Below are positions 28,338 through 37,218 of a DNA stretch of 64,000 bases, piece by piece (the stretch's first letter is position 1; each line of letters starts with the position of its first letter). The notes under the pieces are model-generated. The model made no database searches, had not been told where the DNA came from, and worked only from the letters and a program-made list of their open reading frames with translations. A program made the translations under genes and the position numbers. The stretch is from DATFNI01 sp963787205 (GTDB lineage: Bacteria; Bacteroidota; Rhodothermia; Balneolales; DATFMH01). The DNA lies in the NCBI GenBank assembly GCA_963787205.1, contig CAWBCD010000009.1:197726-261725 (forward strand), given 5' to 3'.

Positions 28338-30269
28338 ATGGGCAAGATAATTGGAATTGACCTCGGTACAACTAACTCGGTAGTTGCGGTAATGGAAGGC
28401 AACGACCCGGTCGTTATTCAAAACTCGGAGGGTGGTCGTACAACTCCTTCTGTTGTTGCATTTACAAAAGATGGTGAACGACTGGTTGGTGCCCCTGCAA
28501 AACGACAAGCTATTACCAATTCCGATCGTACAATTTCTTCGATTAAACGATTCATGGGCCGTCGTTACGAAGAAGTATCCGGTGAAATCAAGAATATTAA
28601 CTATCACGTTGACAAGGCTGATGATGGTACAGCGCGTGTGAAGGTTGATGACCGCATGTATGCTCCTCAGGAAATTTCGGCGATGATCCTGCAAAAAATG
28701 AAGCAGACGGCGGAAGAATACCTGGGAGAAAAAGTTACCGATGCCGTCATTACGGTACCGGCCTACTTCAATGATGCACAACGTAAGGCAACTCAGGAAG
28801 CCGGTGCTATCGCTGGTCTGAATGTAAAACGCATCATTAACGAACCGACAGCCGCATCGCTGGCTTACGGCCTGGACAAGAAAGAAAACGAGATCATCGC
28901 CGTGTATGATTTGGGTGGTGGTACATTCGATATTTCCGTCCTGGAATTAGGGGAAGGTGTTTTTGAGGTAAAATCAACCAATGGGGATACCCACCTTGGT
29001 GGTGATGATTTCGACGGTCGTATCATCAGTTACCTTGCCGACGAATTTAAGAAATCGGAAGGTATCGACCTGCGTAAGGACCCGATGGCTATGCAGCGAC
29101 TCAAAGATGCCGCAGAAAAGGCCAAGATAGAGCTGTCGAGTTCAATAAAGACCAATGTAAATCTGCCGTTTATCACAGCCGACAGCTCCGGACCAAAACA
29201 CCTGAATATCGATATTACCCGGTCCAAGTTCGAGCAATTGGTTGATGACTTGGTACAACGGACACTCGATCCGTGTAAAAAAGCGATAGAAGGAGCCAAG
29301 ATCGATAAATCTGAGATTGATCAGGTTATCCTTGTTGGTGGCTCGACCCGGATTCCGAAAATCCAGGAAGTTGTCAAGGAGTTCTTTGGTAAAGACCCCA
29401 GCAAAGGGGTTAACCCGGATGAAGTAGTAGCTATTGGTGCTGCTATTCAGGGTGGTGTAATGACGGGTGATGTGAAAGATGTCGTTCTGCTCGACGTTAC
29501 CCCGCTGTCGCTGGGTATCGAAACACTGGGTGGTGTCATGACGAAGCTGATCGATGCCAACACCACCATCCCGACCAGCAAGACGGAGACCTTTTCGACG
29601 GCTGCTGACAGCCAGACAAGCGTTGAAATTCATGTCTTGCAGGGTGAACGCGTCCAGGCTGTAGATAATCGTACGCTTGGACGATTCCATCTTGACGGTA
29701 TTCCACCGGCACCACGAGGTATTCCACAGATCGAGGTTACTTTCGATATAGACGCCAACGGCGTGCTTAATGTAAGTGCCAAGGATAAGGCGACAGGTAA
29801 GTCACAGAAGATTCGTATCGAGTCTTCTTCCGGTCTGTCCGATCAAGAAATCGAACGAATGAAATCGGCTGCCAAAGAACACGCTGACGAAGACAAACAA
29901 ATGCGTGAGCGTGTTGAAAAACTCAACAAGGCCGATCAGTTGATCTTCTCAACGAAAAAACAACTGGAAGAATACAGTGACAAGATCTCCGAAGGTAACA
30001 AAACAAAGATTCAGGACGCTTTAAAACATCTGGAAGAAGTCCACAAAGCAGAAAATTTGGATGATGTCGACAGCGCCATGGAAGCTTTGAACGTGGCTTG
30101 GTCTGCCGCGTCTACCGAAATGTACCAGGCTTCGAGTCAGGAGGAAGCAGGTCAACAGGAGGAAGGTAATGGTCCAGAAGGACAAGCCAAGGAAGACAGC
30201 GAAGGAAAAGGCGGGGATGACGCCGTAGATGCTGACTTCGAAGTTGTGGATGACGACGACAAAAAATAA
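28338..30269 (+). CDS. dnaK: Molecular chaperone DnaK (Hsp70)
   Basis: The 643-residue ATP-dependent chaperone is complete. Visible landmarks are GIDLGTTNSVVAV (phosphate 1), DAVITVPAYFND, IINEPTAASLAYGLD, VYDLGGGTFDISVLE (phosphate 2), ILVGGSTRIPKI, then the substrate domain with DVTPLSLGIETLGG and an acidic tail ending DDDDKK. The ~10-residue insert and motifs are those of Bacteroidota-type DnaK. dnaJ and grpE are not adjacent; the neighbour is hsp20 upstream. A strong terminator follows at 30302-30340. Confidence 0.98.
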   Translation: MGKIIGIDLGTTNSVVAVMEGNDPVVIQNSEGGRTTPSVVAFTKDGERLVGAPAKRQAITNSDRTISSIKRFMGRRYEEVSGEIKNINYHVDKADDGTARVKVDDRMYAPQEISAMILQKMKQTAEEYLGEKVTDAVITVPAYFNDAQRKATQEAGAIAGLNVKRIINEPTAASLAYGLDKKENEIIAVYDLGGGTFDISVLELGEGVFEVKSTNGDTHLGGDDFDGRIISYLADEFKKSEGIDLRKDPMAMQRLKDAAEKAKIELSSSIKTNVNLPFITADSSGPKHLNIDITRSKFEQLVDDLVQRTLDPCKKAIEGAKIDKSEIDQVILVGGSTRIPKIQEVVKEFFGKDPSKGVNPDEVVAIGAAIQGGVMTGDVKDVVLLDVTPLSLGIETLGGVMTKLIDANTTIPTSKTETFSTAADSQTSVEIHVLQGERVQAVDNRTLGRFHLDGIPPAPRGIPQIEVTFDIDANGVLNVSAKDKATGKSQKIRIESSSGLSDQEIERMKSAAKEHADEDKQMRERVEKLNKADQLIFSTKKQLEEYSDKISEGNKTKIQDALKHLEEVHKAENLDDVDSAMEALNVAWSAASTEMYQASSQEEAGQQEEGNGPEGQAKEDSEGKGGDDAVDADFEVVDDDDKK

Positions 30270-30301
30270 ATCGGACTTCCACACATAACATGTCATGATC
30301 A

Positions 30302-30340
30302 AAGCCGAATTCCGAGTGCCATCGGGATTCGGCTTTTTTT
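30302..30340 (+). terminator. Terminator after dnaK
   Basis: A 14-base stem (30302-30315 with 30322-30335, one mismatch; outer part AAGCCGAAT/ATTCGGCTT) with a six-base loop ends in seven T (30334-30340). It sits 32 bases after dnaK and just before the convergent Nudix gene, whose stop it nearly touches. Confidence 0.85.
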
Positions 30341-30875
30341 ATATGTCCCATTTATGGTCTAACAAAAGGGGGAGTAATGGCTTCAGGATGCGGTAGGAGA
30401 CACCCCACAACTTCTGATCTCCAATACGAATAAACGGTATTTTCCTTGGTTCAGACCAGCTTGGAAAGTAAGCCGGGTCAAAACCGTGATTTTCAGGGTC
30501 GGCAATATCATCTAAGGTTGCCAGTATAACTTCGGACACTTCTTCCTCCTGGAGATGCCATCTTTGTGGAAGATTCATCCTCGCCAGGAAGGGATGAATG
30601 CGAAAGCCCGTTGTCCGTGTTTCAATCACAGCGAGACGTTCAAGAATATTAAGTTGTGATTTGTCGACACCGATCTCTTCCTTTGTTTCCCTGAGCGCGG
30701 TCTCCAGAGGCGAGGCATCATATTCTTCGCATCTTCCCCCCGGGAAGGCCAGTTGACCGCCATGAACTCCCTTTTCACTCCTGTGTATGAAAAGGATCCC
30801 GGTCTTGTTGTCAACCCGGTGAAATACAGGAACAATTACTGCGGCTTCTTTTGGGCTAAAAGGGTTACCTGACAT
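30339..30875 (-). CDS. Nudix hydrolase, NudL/CoA-pyrophosphatase type
   Basis: A 178-residue Nudix protein. The Nudix region, FPGGRCEEYDASPLE followed by TALRETKEEIGV, keeps the REtkEE catalytic core with the D/A variation seen in the NudL (CoA diphosphatase) subfamily, and AVIVPVF/VHRSEKGVHGGQLAFPGG matches that group's upstream pattern. It likely cleaves a nucleoside diphosphate derivative such as CoA; specificity is inferred. Convergent with dnaK; the hypothetical gene at 30900 lies 24 bases upstream on the same strand. Confidence 0.88.
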   Translation of the reverse strand: MSGNPFSPKEAAVIVPVFHRVDNKTGILFIHRSEKGVHGGQLAFPGGRCEEYDASPLETALRETKEEIGVDKSQLNILERLAVIETRTTGFRIHPFLARMNLPQRWHLQEEEVSEVILATLDDIADPENHGFDPAYFPSWSEPRKIPFIRIGDQKLWGVSYRILKPLLPLLLDHKWDI

Positions 30876-30899
30876 TTCTCATGGATGAAATCGGGTTCG

Positions 30900-31304
30900 C
30901 TACAGTAAAAAAGAATCGTCGTCCATTTCTTGATCCAGTCGCGATAATCGTTCTTCAGAGATGGCTAAATTCATTGATGAAACCATCGATTCGGCCAACT
31001 TGATATATGATTTGTCAATTTGAAGCCGTATTTGGCCATTTTCAGAATGTGGAAAGTCGCGGATTGCGAATAAGCTCCTGGTCCTGATTATCAGGTTACG
31101 CTTGAAAAATTTCTTCTCCAGAATGAGGCTTTCCAGATCTCCTGCAGACAGTGATATTTTTTTAACCCCGCTTTTGAAGAACCCAATCATGCTGTCTTTT
31201 GTCTCAAACTCCAATGTCAGAGCTTTGTTGGAGATGTAGAGGATTCCGCCAACTTTCGCGAAGCCTTTATAGGCATTTTCTATTGAAAAAGGGATAGAAG
31301 TCAT
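30900..31304 (-). CDS. Hypothetical PH-like protein
   Basis: A 134-residue soluble protein with no signal peptide or membrane segment. The alternation of short beta-strand-like stretches (GGILYISNKALTLEFETKDSMIGFFKSGVKKISLSAGDLESLIL) followed by a C-terminal helix (SYIKLAESMVSSMNLAISEERLSRLDQ) resembles bacterial PH-domain-like proteins. I cannot assign a function. It reads toward the Nudix gene and could share a transcript with it. Confidence 0.65.
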   Translation of the reverse strand: MTSIPFSIENAYKGFAKVGGILYISNKALTLEFETKDSMIGFFKSGVKKISLSAGDLESLILEKKFFKRNLIIRTRSLFAIRDFPHSENGQIRLQIDKSYIKLAESMVSSMNLAISEERLSRLDQEMDDDSFLL

Positions 31305-31382
31305 AACCTGAACCAGTGAAAAAATAGTATCCCTACAATCTAATAAAGAAATAGGACGATTTTAATTATGCGTAGTATTTTC

Positions 31383-31853
31383 TCAGGTTAGTCTCATTCG
31401 GTATATGTGCTGTGGTCCCGATCTCCCTCCCTGGTATAATTCGCCGGTATCATAAAAACCACCAGACAGGTAAGCACGTTGAGCCGGGAGATTCTTGCAG
31501 TTGACGGTCAGAGCAATGGATGCATATCGGGGATATTTTTGAGGCAGGTATTCCCGCAACTTACGGCAAGCCGCCCCGCCAAATCCTTTGCCCTGATGTT
31601 TATGATCTATAAAATACCCCAATAACCCGAGTTCTGTGCCATCGGTAAAATCGTACCGACTGGAATATCCTTTATCAATGACAAAGAATCCAACAATTCG
31701 GGATGATTCGACGATCAGATGGTAATCGCGGTCCTTGTCTTTTTCAGCGAGGGTTTGGGTAATGGGCCTTATATAGGCGTGTTGGTCTTCATTTACTGTC
31801 AGCCGCCGCACAGCTTCCAGATCATTTGGGGTCATCGGTTTGAGCTGAATCAT
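31383..31853 (-). CDS. GNAT-family N-acetyltransferase
   Basis: A 156-residue GNAT protein. The N-terminus MIQLKPMTPNDLEAVRRLTV and the acetyl-CoA binding region LLGYFIDHKHQGKGFGGAACRKL (motif A, Q-x-x-G-x-G/A) followed by ALTVNCKNLPAQRAYLSGGFYDTGE are standard for the family, close to spermidine/diamine or RimI-like members. The substrate is unknown. The start is ATG at 31853. Confidence 0.87.
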   Translation of the reverse strand: MIQLKPMTPNDLEAVRRLTVNEDQHAYIRPITQTLAEKDKDRDYHLIVESSRIVGFFVIDKGYSSRYDFTDGTELGLLGYFIDHKHQGKGFGGAACRKLREYLPQKYPRYASIALTVNCKNLPAQRAYLSGGFYDTGELYQGGRSGPQHIYRMRLT

Positions 31854-31958
31854 CAGATATTATAGAATATTAGATTGATTACCGTTCCTTCTAAAATAAT
31901 CGGCTGTTAATCTAAAAGTTAATACCGAGATAATCAGGTGATTTTGTGAAAAAAATGA

Positions 31959-33026
31959 TTAATTAAGATTTAATTCTTTCGAAGCCATTTTGGTTCCCTC
32001 AACACGCGACCGGATCTTTGCAAATGCTGTTTCACGTGCCGTTGATTGATCGTCCCCAAAAGGGGAAAATCCACAATCGTCCGTGGTTCCCAATTGTTGT
32101 ATTGGGATGTATTTGGCGGCCAGAAGCGCTCGATCACACACTTCTTCCGGCGTTTCTATTCTGGGATTGATGACGTCGATTACACCAACGAAAACTCTCA
32201 TGCCGTCCTTCATGTTATCACGCACGATCGACAACACGTGTTCGGGATCCTTTTCTCCGGCGAGCTCCATATAAAAATTACCGGCGTTGAGCCTGAACAG
32301 ATCCGGTATAAGTTCGGAATAGTCGACATCTCCACTATGTGTGGAATCCAGATCGCCACCCGGGCAGGTATGAACGCCAATCCGTTCACGCTCTTTTGGA
32401 GAAAAGTGACTCAATACCTGGTTATTTAAATCGATGAAACTACGCAACAATCCCTTGGATGGGTCTAGCTTCACAGCGAGTCTTCCTTCCGTGAAATCGA
32501 TTTGCACTTTCGCGGCACCGCTGTCGAAACAACTACGGATATCAGCCACTGCGTTTTTGACCAAGTCACTGATGAATGCTTCCCGATTATATCCGGTAAT
32601 CCCTCCTTCGGGATAAATCAGACTTAGCGCGGAGGCAGCAATGACGGCCTGCTTAACCGGTTGATGTGCAAATTTTTTAGCAACGCTGAGATAAGAACCG
32701 GCGTAGGTTTTGTACTGAAAAGGTCCCGAAAGAAGTCTTGGAAGTTGCCTGGTATGTCCATCTTCGAACGGAATTATTACTCCGTCAGGAGCCAGATTCG
32801 TCAATTGATCAAGCGGATAGGTGGCAAAACTCGGTTTGGTCTGTTCCCCGTCTGTTATGATGGGAGAGCCTGTTTTCTCAAATTCCGTGATTGTATCACG
32901 GACAGCTTTCTCATACTCCGCATTCAAATCTTTTTGGGTGATTTCCCTTTTAGTATATGCGGCGATTGTACTGAGCAGTTCCTTAGATCGGGGAATACTG
33001 CCTATAGGTTCGGTAGGTAGCGGCAT
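31959..33026 (-). CDS. MetE-like (core-MetE) methyltransferase family protein
   Basis: A 355-residue protein corresponding only to the C-terminal catalytic barrel of cobalamin-independent methionine synthase; the N-terminal folate-binding half is absent. The zinc ligands can be located: H219 and C221 (GVHTCPGGD), a Glu near 254 (FYMELAGE) and C318 (TTDDCGFSP). PLPTEPIGSIPRS at the N-terminus is typical of the family. Core-MetE proteins use methyl donors other than methyl-tetrahydrofolate, for example methylcobalamin; the donor here is unknown. It stands alone between other minus-strand genes. Confidence 0.82.
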   Translation of the reverse strand: MPLPTEPIGSIPRSKELLSTIAAYTKREITQKDLNAEYEKAVRDTITEFEKTGSPIITDGEQTKPSFATYPLDQLTNLAPDGVIIPFEDGHTRQLPRLLSGPFQYKTYAGSYLSVAKKFAHQPVKQAVIAASALSLIYPEGGITGYNREAFISDLVKNAVADIRSCFDSGAAKVQIDFTEGRLAVKLDPSKGLLRSFIDLNNQVLSHFSPKERERIGVHTCPGGDLDSTHSGDVDYSELIPDLFRLNAGNFYMELAGEKDPEHVLSIVRDNMKDGMRVFVGVIDVINPRIETPEEVCDRALLAAKYIPIQQLGTTDDCGFSPFGDDQSTARETAFAKIRSRVEGTKMASKELNLN

Positions 33027-33221
33027 AGCAAGACATTCATAAAAATTAGAAGTACAAGTTCAGGTTCCGGTCAAGATAAAAATCCAGTCATCATGGGTGA
33101 TAAATTTCTGAGCACCCTACGCTGATATAGGTAACCAATTGCAGAAAGAATAACAAATTTAAAATTCGACATCTCCAGATAAATAGAGCAGATAGGAGTT
33201 GTTAGATCTTCGAATCAGGAG

Positions 33222-33581
33222 TTATATATGTCCAAGGTCTCTCTTGGTTCGTTCATTTTCAAGATTACCGGTATTCAGAGTCTCTGCAGGTTCGAACAGT
33301 ACTACCCATGCTTCGTCAGGCGCTTCCGGTTGATGTTCTACTCCATGCGGAACTATGAAAAATTCCCCTTCGGTAAGTTCAACGTCTTTATCACGAAGGT
33401 GGATGACGAGTCTTCCTTTGATGACAAGAAACAACTCGTCTTCATTCTCATGATGATGCCAAACGAATTCACCTTTGAGTTTGCCCAGCCGAATCTGCTG
33501 ACCGTTGAGTTCACCTGCTATCTGTGGGGACCAGTATTCATCGACTCGTGAGAAAGCTTCTGTAAGATTGATTTTATCCAT
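33222..33581 (-). CDS. Cupin-domain protein
   Basis: A single-domain cupin of about 119 residues. GEFVWHHHENEDELFLVIKGRLVIHL (cupin motif 1 with H-H-E) and GEFFIVPHGVEHQPEAPDEAWVVLFEP (motif 2, PHGVEH) supply the usual His/Glu metal ligands. The catalytic role is unknown; small cupins of this type are often isomerases or sensors. I prefer ATG 33581, because the TTG at 33590 would overlap the end of the upstream oxidoreductase gene, with which it forms a tight pair. Confidence 0.88.
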   Translation of the reverse strand: MDKINLTEAFSRVDEYWSPQIAGELNGQQIRLGKLKGEFVWHHHENEDELFLVIKGRLVIHLRDKDVELTEGEFFIVPHGVEHQPEAPDEAWVVLFEPAETLNTGNLENERTKRDLGHI

Positions 33582-33582
33582 G

Positions 33583-34635
33583 TCATTCAACGTATTTCAC
33601 GGTTCTTTGTTCATCATCACTTTGAAATGCAAGTTCTATGATGCGTATGGTGTTACGAGCCTGTCGGGCGCTGACGGAAGGTTCCGTATTTTCGGTGATT
33701 GCTTTATAAATGTTCTCGTAGAATTTTTGATAGCAACCCGGCAATGTCTCAACCTGACCTTCAAAATGCAGCTCATTTAACTCGGTGTTCAGTTTTCCCC
33801 AAAGTGCTTTTGGCTCAACTCCCCAATCAGACCGGTTGGGAGTGTTGCCTTTCTTAAGTGCGGCTTCCTGGGGATCCAAACCGTATTTAATATAACTGCC
33901 ACGGGTTCCCTGGAGAATCAGGCGGGGGAGGGGCTCTCGGACCAACATTCCGGCCTTAAGTGTTACTTTAAGATTGGGGTAGTCAAGGATGACCTCGAAC
34001 TGATCATCTGTCTGGCTGCCGTCGCGCTGATAGCGGATATCGGCAGTCACTGATTCTGGCAATCCAAAAAGAACCAGGGCCTGGTCAATCAGATGTGGTC
34101 CCAAATCATATAGAATCCCGCTGCCAGGCAGGTTTTCTTCCCTCCATGCATTGGGTTTCTGATAATTCCGGAAACGATCGTAGTGGGATTCAAACTCAAC
34201 GAGACGTCCCAGGCATCCGGATTCCAATATCTTTTTTGCAGTCAGAAAATCACCATCCCATCGCCGGTTTTGAAAGACGCTGAGGATCCGTTTTTGCTTG
34301 CCAACCAGCTGGATCAGCTGATCGGCATCTTTCGTGGTTATTGTGAAAGGTTTCTCAAGCACCACATGTTTGCCGGCTTCAAGGGCTGCCTTAGCCAACG
34401 GAAAATGAGTTGTATTGGGGGTGGTAATAATAACCAGGTGAATATCCGGATCAGAGAGTAAATCTGACAACTGTGTTACTACATCGATGTATGGATATTT
34501 CTGTTTCGATTTCCGATCGTGTCGTTCCACTATCTTACAGATCCGGAAATCAGGATTGACGTCAAGAAACGGGGCATGAAAAACCTGAGCAGACATGCCG
34601 AAACCAACAATTCCAACGTTAACGGGATCTGTCAT
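33583..34635 (-). CDS. Gfo/Idh/MocA-family oxidoreductase
   Basis: A 350-residue NAD(P)-dependent oxidoreductase of sugars or inositols. The N-terminal Rossmann motif VGIVGFGMSAQVFHAPFLDVNP, the EKP motif (GKHVVLEKPFTIT, Lys essential) and the C-terminal beta-sheet dimer domain are present. GFGMSA..FHAPF is the hallmark of the YdgJ/IolW-like subfamily. The gene ends one base before the cupin gene. Confidence 0.9.
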   Translation of the reverse strand: MTDPVNVGIVGFGMSAQVFHAPFLDVNPDFRICKIVERHDRKSKQKYPYIDVVTQLSDLLSDPDIHLVIITTPNTTHFPLAKAALEAGKHVVLEKPFTITTKDADQLIQLVGKQKRILSVFQNRRWDGDFLTAKKILESGCLGRLVEFESHYDRFRNYQKPNAWREENLPGSGILYDLGPHLIDQALVLFGLPESVTADIRYQRDGSQTDDQFEVILDYPNLKVTLKAGMLVREPLPRLILQGTRGSYIKYGLDPQEAALKKGNTPNRSDWGVEPKALWGKLNTELNELHFEGQVETLPGCYQKFYENIYKAITENTEPSVSARQARNTIRIIELAFQSDDEQRTVKYVE

Positions 34636-34896
34636 AAAATTGATTCACTATTATAATCCGGGATTATTTCTTACTGCGGGTAAAGTAATCGATTTAATTG
34701 TGATTCATCAAGTTGACAATCCAAACTACATTTATTGGCCTGACGGAAAAAAACCATTTTTTGAGATGAAACCGAACGTAGAGAAGACCTGCCGTTGTTC
34801 AAGTCATCACAAGATACACCGCTAAAACAATTTACGTCTATTTGGCGCTGGTGTTATTACACGAAATTTTAATCTCATAAATGAGAACATGATTTT

Positions 34897-35895
34897 ATGA
34901 ACAGACAAATTTTACTGAAATCCCGACCCGTTGGAATGCCGACAGAGGACAACTTTGAGATTGCTGATACACCGGAACCGGAGATTAAAAAAGAAGGAGA
35001 AGTGATCCTCGAAGCCAGGGTTATATCGGTTGATCCGTATATGCGGGGGCGAATGAATGATGCAAAATCATACGTGCCACCCTACCAGCTTGATGAACCC
35101 ATATCCGGTGGCGTGGTAGCCAAGGTTCTCGAAAGTAGGGACTCTGAGTTAAAAGAAGGTGATTTTGTTCTCGGAAGGCTGCCATGGATCGAACGTCAGG
35201 TGACTAAAACGGAGGGACTCGCCAAAGTCGATGATTCGCTGGCTCCACTGGGTTATTATCTTGGGATTTTGGGCATGCCGGGACTTACGGCTTACTTTGG
35301 ATTGTTGGATATTGGAAGACCGGAGGCTGGCGAGACCGTTGTTATTTCCGGTGGAGCCGGTGCCGTGGGATCGGTCGTCGGACAAATTGCTAAGATAAAA
35401 GGGTGTCACGTAGTGGGTATCGCCGGATCAGATGAAAAGGTCCGCTACATGATCGATGATTTGCATTTTGATCAGGGAATCAATTATCATAAAACCAGCG
35501 ACATGAAACAGACACTGGATGTCGTCTGTCCCTACGGTGTGGATGTGTATTTCGATAACGTGGGCGGTGAGATTTCGGATGCTGTTCTTTCATTTATCAA
35601 CAATGGGGCGCGTATTATAATTTGTGGCCAGATAGCGTTGTACAATGCAACTCAACAACCCGTTGGTCCGCGTATTCAGCCGGTTTTACTCACCAGGAGA
35701 GCACTCATGCAGGGATTCATCATCGGGGATTATGCATCCCGTTTTGACGAAGGTATGCAAACACTGTCCAAGTGGATGAAACAGGGGAAATTAACCTACG
35801 ATCAGACCGTCGTTCAGGGTTTTGAAAATCTGCCTAAAACCTTCCTGGGCCTGTTCAAAGGAGAAAACATCGGTAAATACTTGGTCGAGGTATAA
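34897..35895 (+). CDS. NADP-dependent MDR oxidoreductase (CurA/YncB, leukotriene-B4 dehydrogenase-like)
   Basis: A 332-residue zinc-free medium-chain dehydrogenase/reductase. MNRQILLKSRPVGMPTEDNFE, VDPYMRGRMND, the cofactor motif ETVVISGGAGAVGSVVGQIAK and VDVYFDNVGGEISDAVL are typical of the prostaglandin reductase/CurA group, which reduces double bonds of enals and enones. No catalytic zinc ligands are seen. It stands alone on the plus strand and converges on the efflux permease cluster. Confidence 0.9.
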   Translation: MNRQILLKSRPVGMPTEDNFEIADTPEPEIKKEGEVILEARVISVDPYMRGRMNDAKSYVPPYQLDEPISGGVVAKVLESRDSELKEGDFVLGRLPWIERQVTKTEGLAKVDDSLAPLGYYLGILGMPGLTAYFGLLDIGRPEAGETVVISGGAGAVGSVVGQIAKIKGCHVVGIAGSDEKVRYMIDDLHFDQGINYHKTSDMKQTLDVVCPYGVDVYFDNVGGEISDAVLSFINNGARIIICGQIALYNATQQPVGPRIQPVLLTRRALMQGFIIGDYASRFDEGMQTLSKWMKQGKLTYDQTVVQGFENLPKTFLGLFKGENIGKYLVEV

Positions 35896-35953
35896 TCTCG
35901 CTGATAAGTTCGCTCAAATCTTTGTCTAATTTCTAATTCTCCAATTTCTGATA

Positions 35954-37198
35954 TCATTCGTACCGCAGCGATTCAACGGGATTCAGATTTGCCGCCTTTC
36001 GTGCCGGGAAAAATCCTGCAACGAATCCAATTAAAACCAGGATTCCCGTGCAGAGTAGGGCGATTGGAGTGGATAATTCCGGATGCGTAAGAAATTGCAT
36101 GGGTCCGTCGTTAACCGGGACTTGTCGTATTAGAGTAATGATTGCGACAGATAAACCCAATCCTATAGCTCCTCCCAATAACGAAATGGAAAGTGCTTCA
36201 AAGAGAAACTGAATCAGGATATGCACCTTCCTGGCACCGACTGCCAGCTTTACCCCGATCTCAAGTGTTCGCTCTTTGACGACTACATACATGATGTTGG
36301 CGATGCCGACACCGGCTATAAACAAAGTGAACAACCCAACGACCCCCAGGAAAATCTGGATACCGAACATCACCATATTGATCTGTTTAGCCATTTGTAT
36401 CGTATCCCAGACCGTAATGGCATTTTCATCAGATGCATCAAATTTGTAGCGACTGGCAAAAACTCGGGTGACGGCATCTTTGGTGATCTGGTTTTCGCGT
36501 GTAGAACGCGGGCGAATGAGAATATGGTTGATGTACCGGGAACCGTACATCGCTTTAAATGTTGAGGCTGGTATGATAGCGCGGTCGGCATCCGGACCAT
36601 TATTCATGCTGGTCTGTATTTTGGCTTCCATGACTCCAACGACGGTAAACGGGATACCGTCCAGGTCCAGGGATTTCCCAACGGCGGTACTGTCACCGAA
36701 AAGTTCCTTAGCAATATTATTACCCAAAAAAACCACGCGCCTGCGATATTTCTCATCTCTCTGATTGATGAAACGTCCCTCGCTGCTGGGGTACATGTCG
36801 CGAAGGTCTTCAAAGCTTGGGTACACCGCCTCCATGTAGGTCGTGCGTTTGTTTAGCTTTGTTTTTAAAGTGGTGCCCCACTTCCCATAAGAGGGACTTA
36901 TTTTCTCAATTTGAGGGATGGAATTTTTCAACAGATCAATATCTTCGATCTGAAACCGGATCGATCGTCCCTTAGGCAATCCCTGGTATTCTTTGCTGGT
37001 TGTACCTCCGTAAACGAGAAGAATGTTATTGAAGGCATTTGTGAAACCGGAAGACATGGTATTTTTTAGCCCTTCGCCGAAAGAGAGCAGTAAAACGACT
37101 GCAATCGTGCCCCACGTAATTGAGAACATGGTAAGGAAGGAGCGAAGTTTTTGCGATTTGAGATCACTTAAATATTCCTGAAGCAAAGTTCTCCACAT
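35954..37198 (-). CDS. MacB-like ABC permease, copy 1 type 2
   Basis: A 414-residue permease with the MacB/FtsX layout: one N-terminal helix (~20-40), a large periplasmic domain (~45-265) and three C-terminal helices (from FLGVVGLFTLFIAGVGIANIMYVVVKERT to LCTGILVLIGFVAGFFPARKAANLNPVESLRYE). No ATP-binding cassette is attached or nearby. It is the last gene of the downstream cassette and is the paralogue of the gene at 40200-41447. Probably a subunit of a tripartite-type efflux or lipoprotein-like export machine; the substrate is unknown. Confidence 0.88.
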   Translation of the reverse strand: MWRTLLQEYLSDLKSQKLRSFLTMFSITWGTIAVVLLLSFGEGLKNTMSSGFTNAFNNILLVYGGTTSKEYQGLPKGRSIRFQIEDIDLLKNSIPQIEKISPSYGKWGTTLKTKLNKRTTYMEAVYPSFEDLRDMYPSSEGRFINQRDEKYRRRVVFLGNNIAKELFGDSTAVGKSLDLDGIPFTVVGVMEAKIQTSMNNGPDADRAIIPASTFKAMYGSRYINHILIRPRSTRENQITKDAVTRVFASRYKFDASDENAITVWDTIQMAKQINMVMFGIQIFLGVVGLFTLFIAGVGIANIMYVVVKERTLEIGVKLAVGARKVHILIQFLFEALSISLLGGAIGLGLSVAIITLIRQVPVNDGPMQFLTHPELSTPIALLCTGILVLIGFVAGFFPARKAANLNPVESLRYE

Positions 37199-37218
37199 AA
37201 TTCAGACTCCTTTACAGG

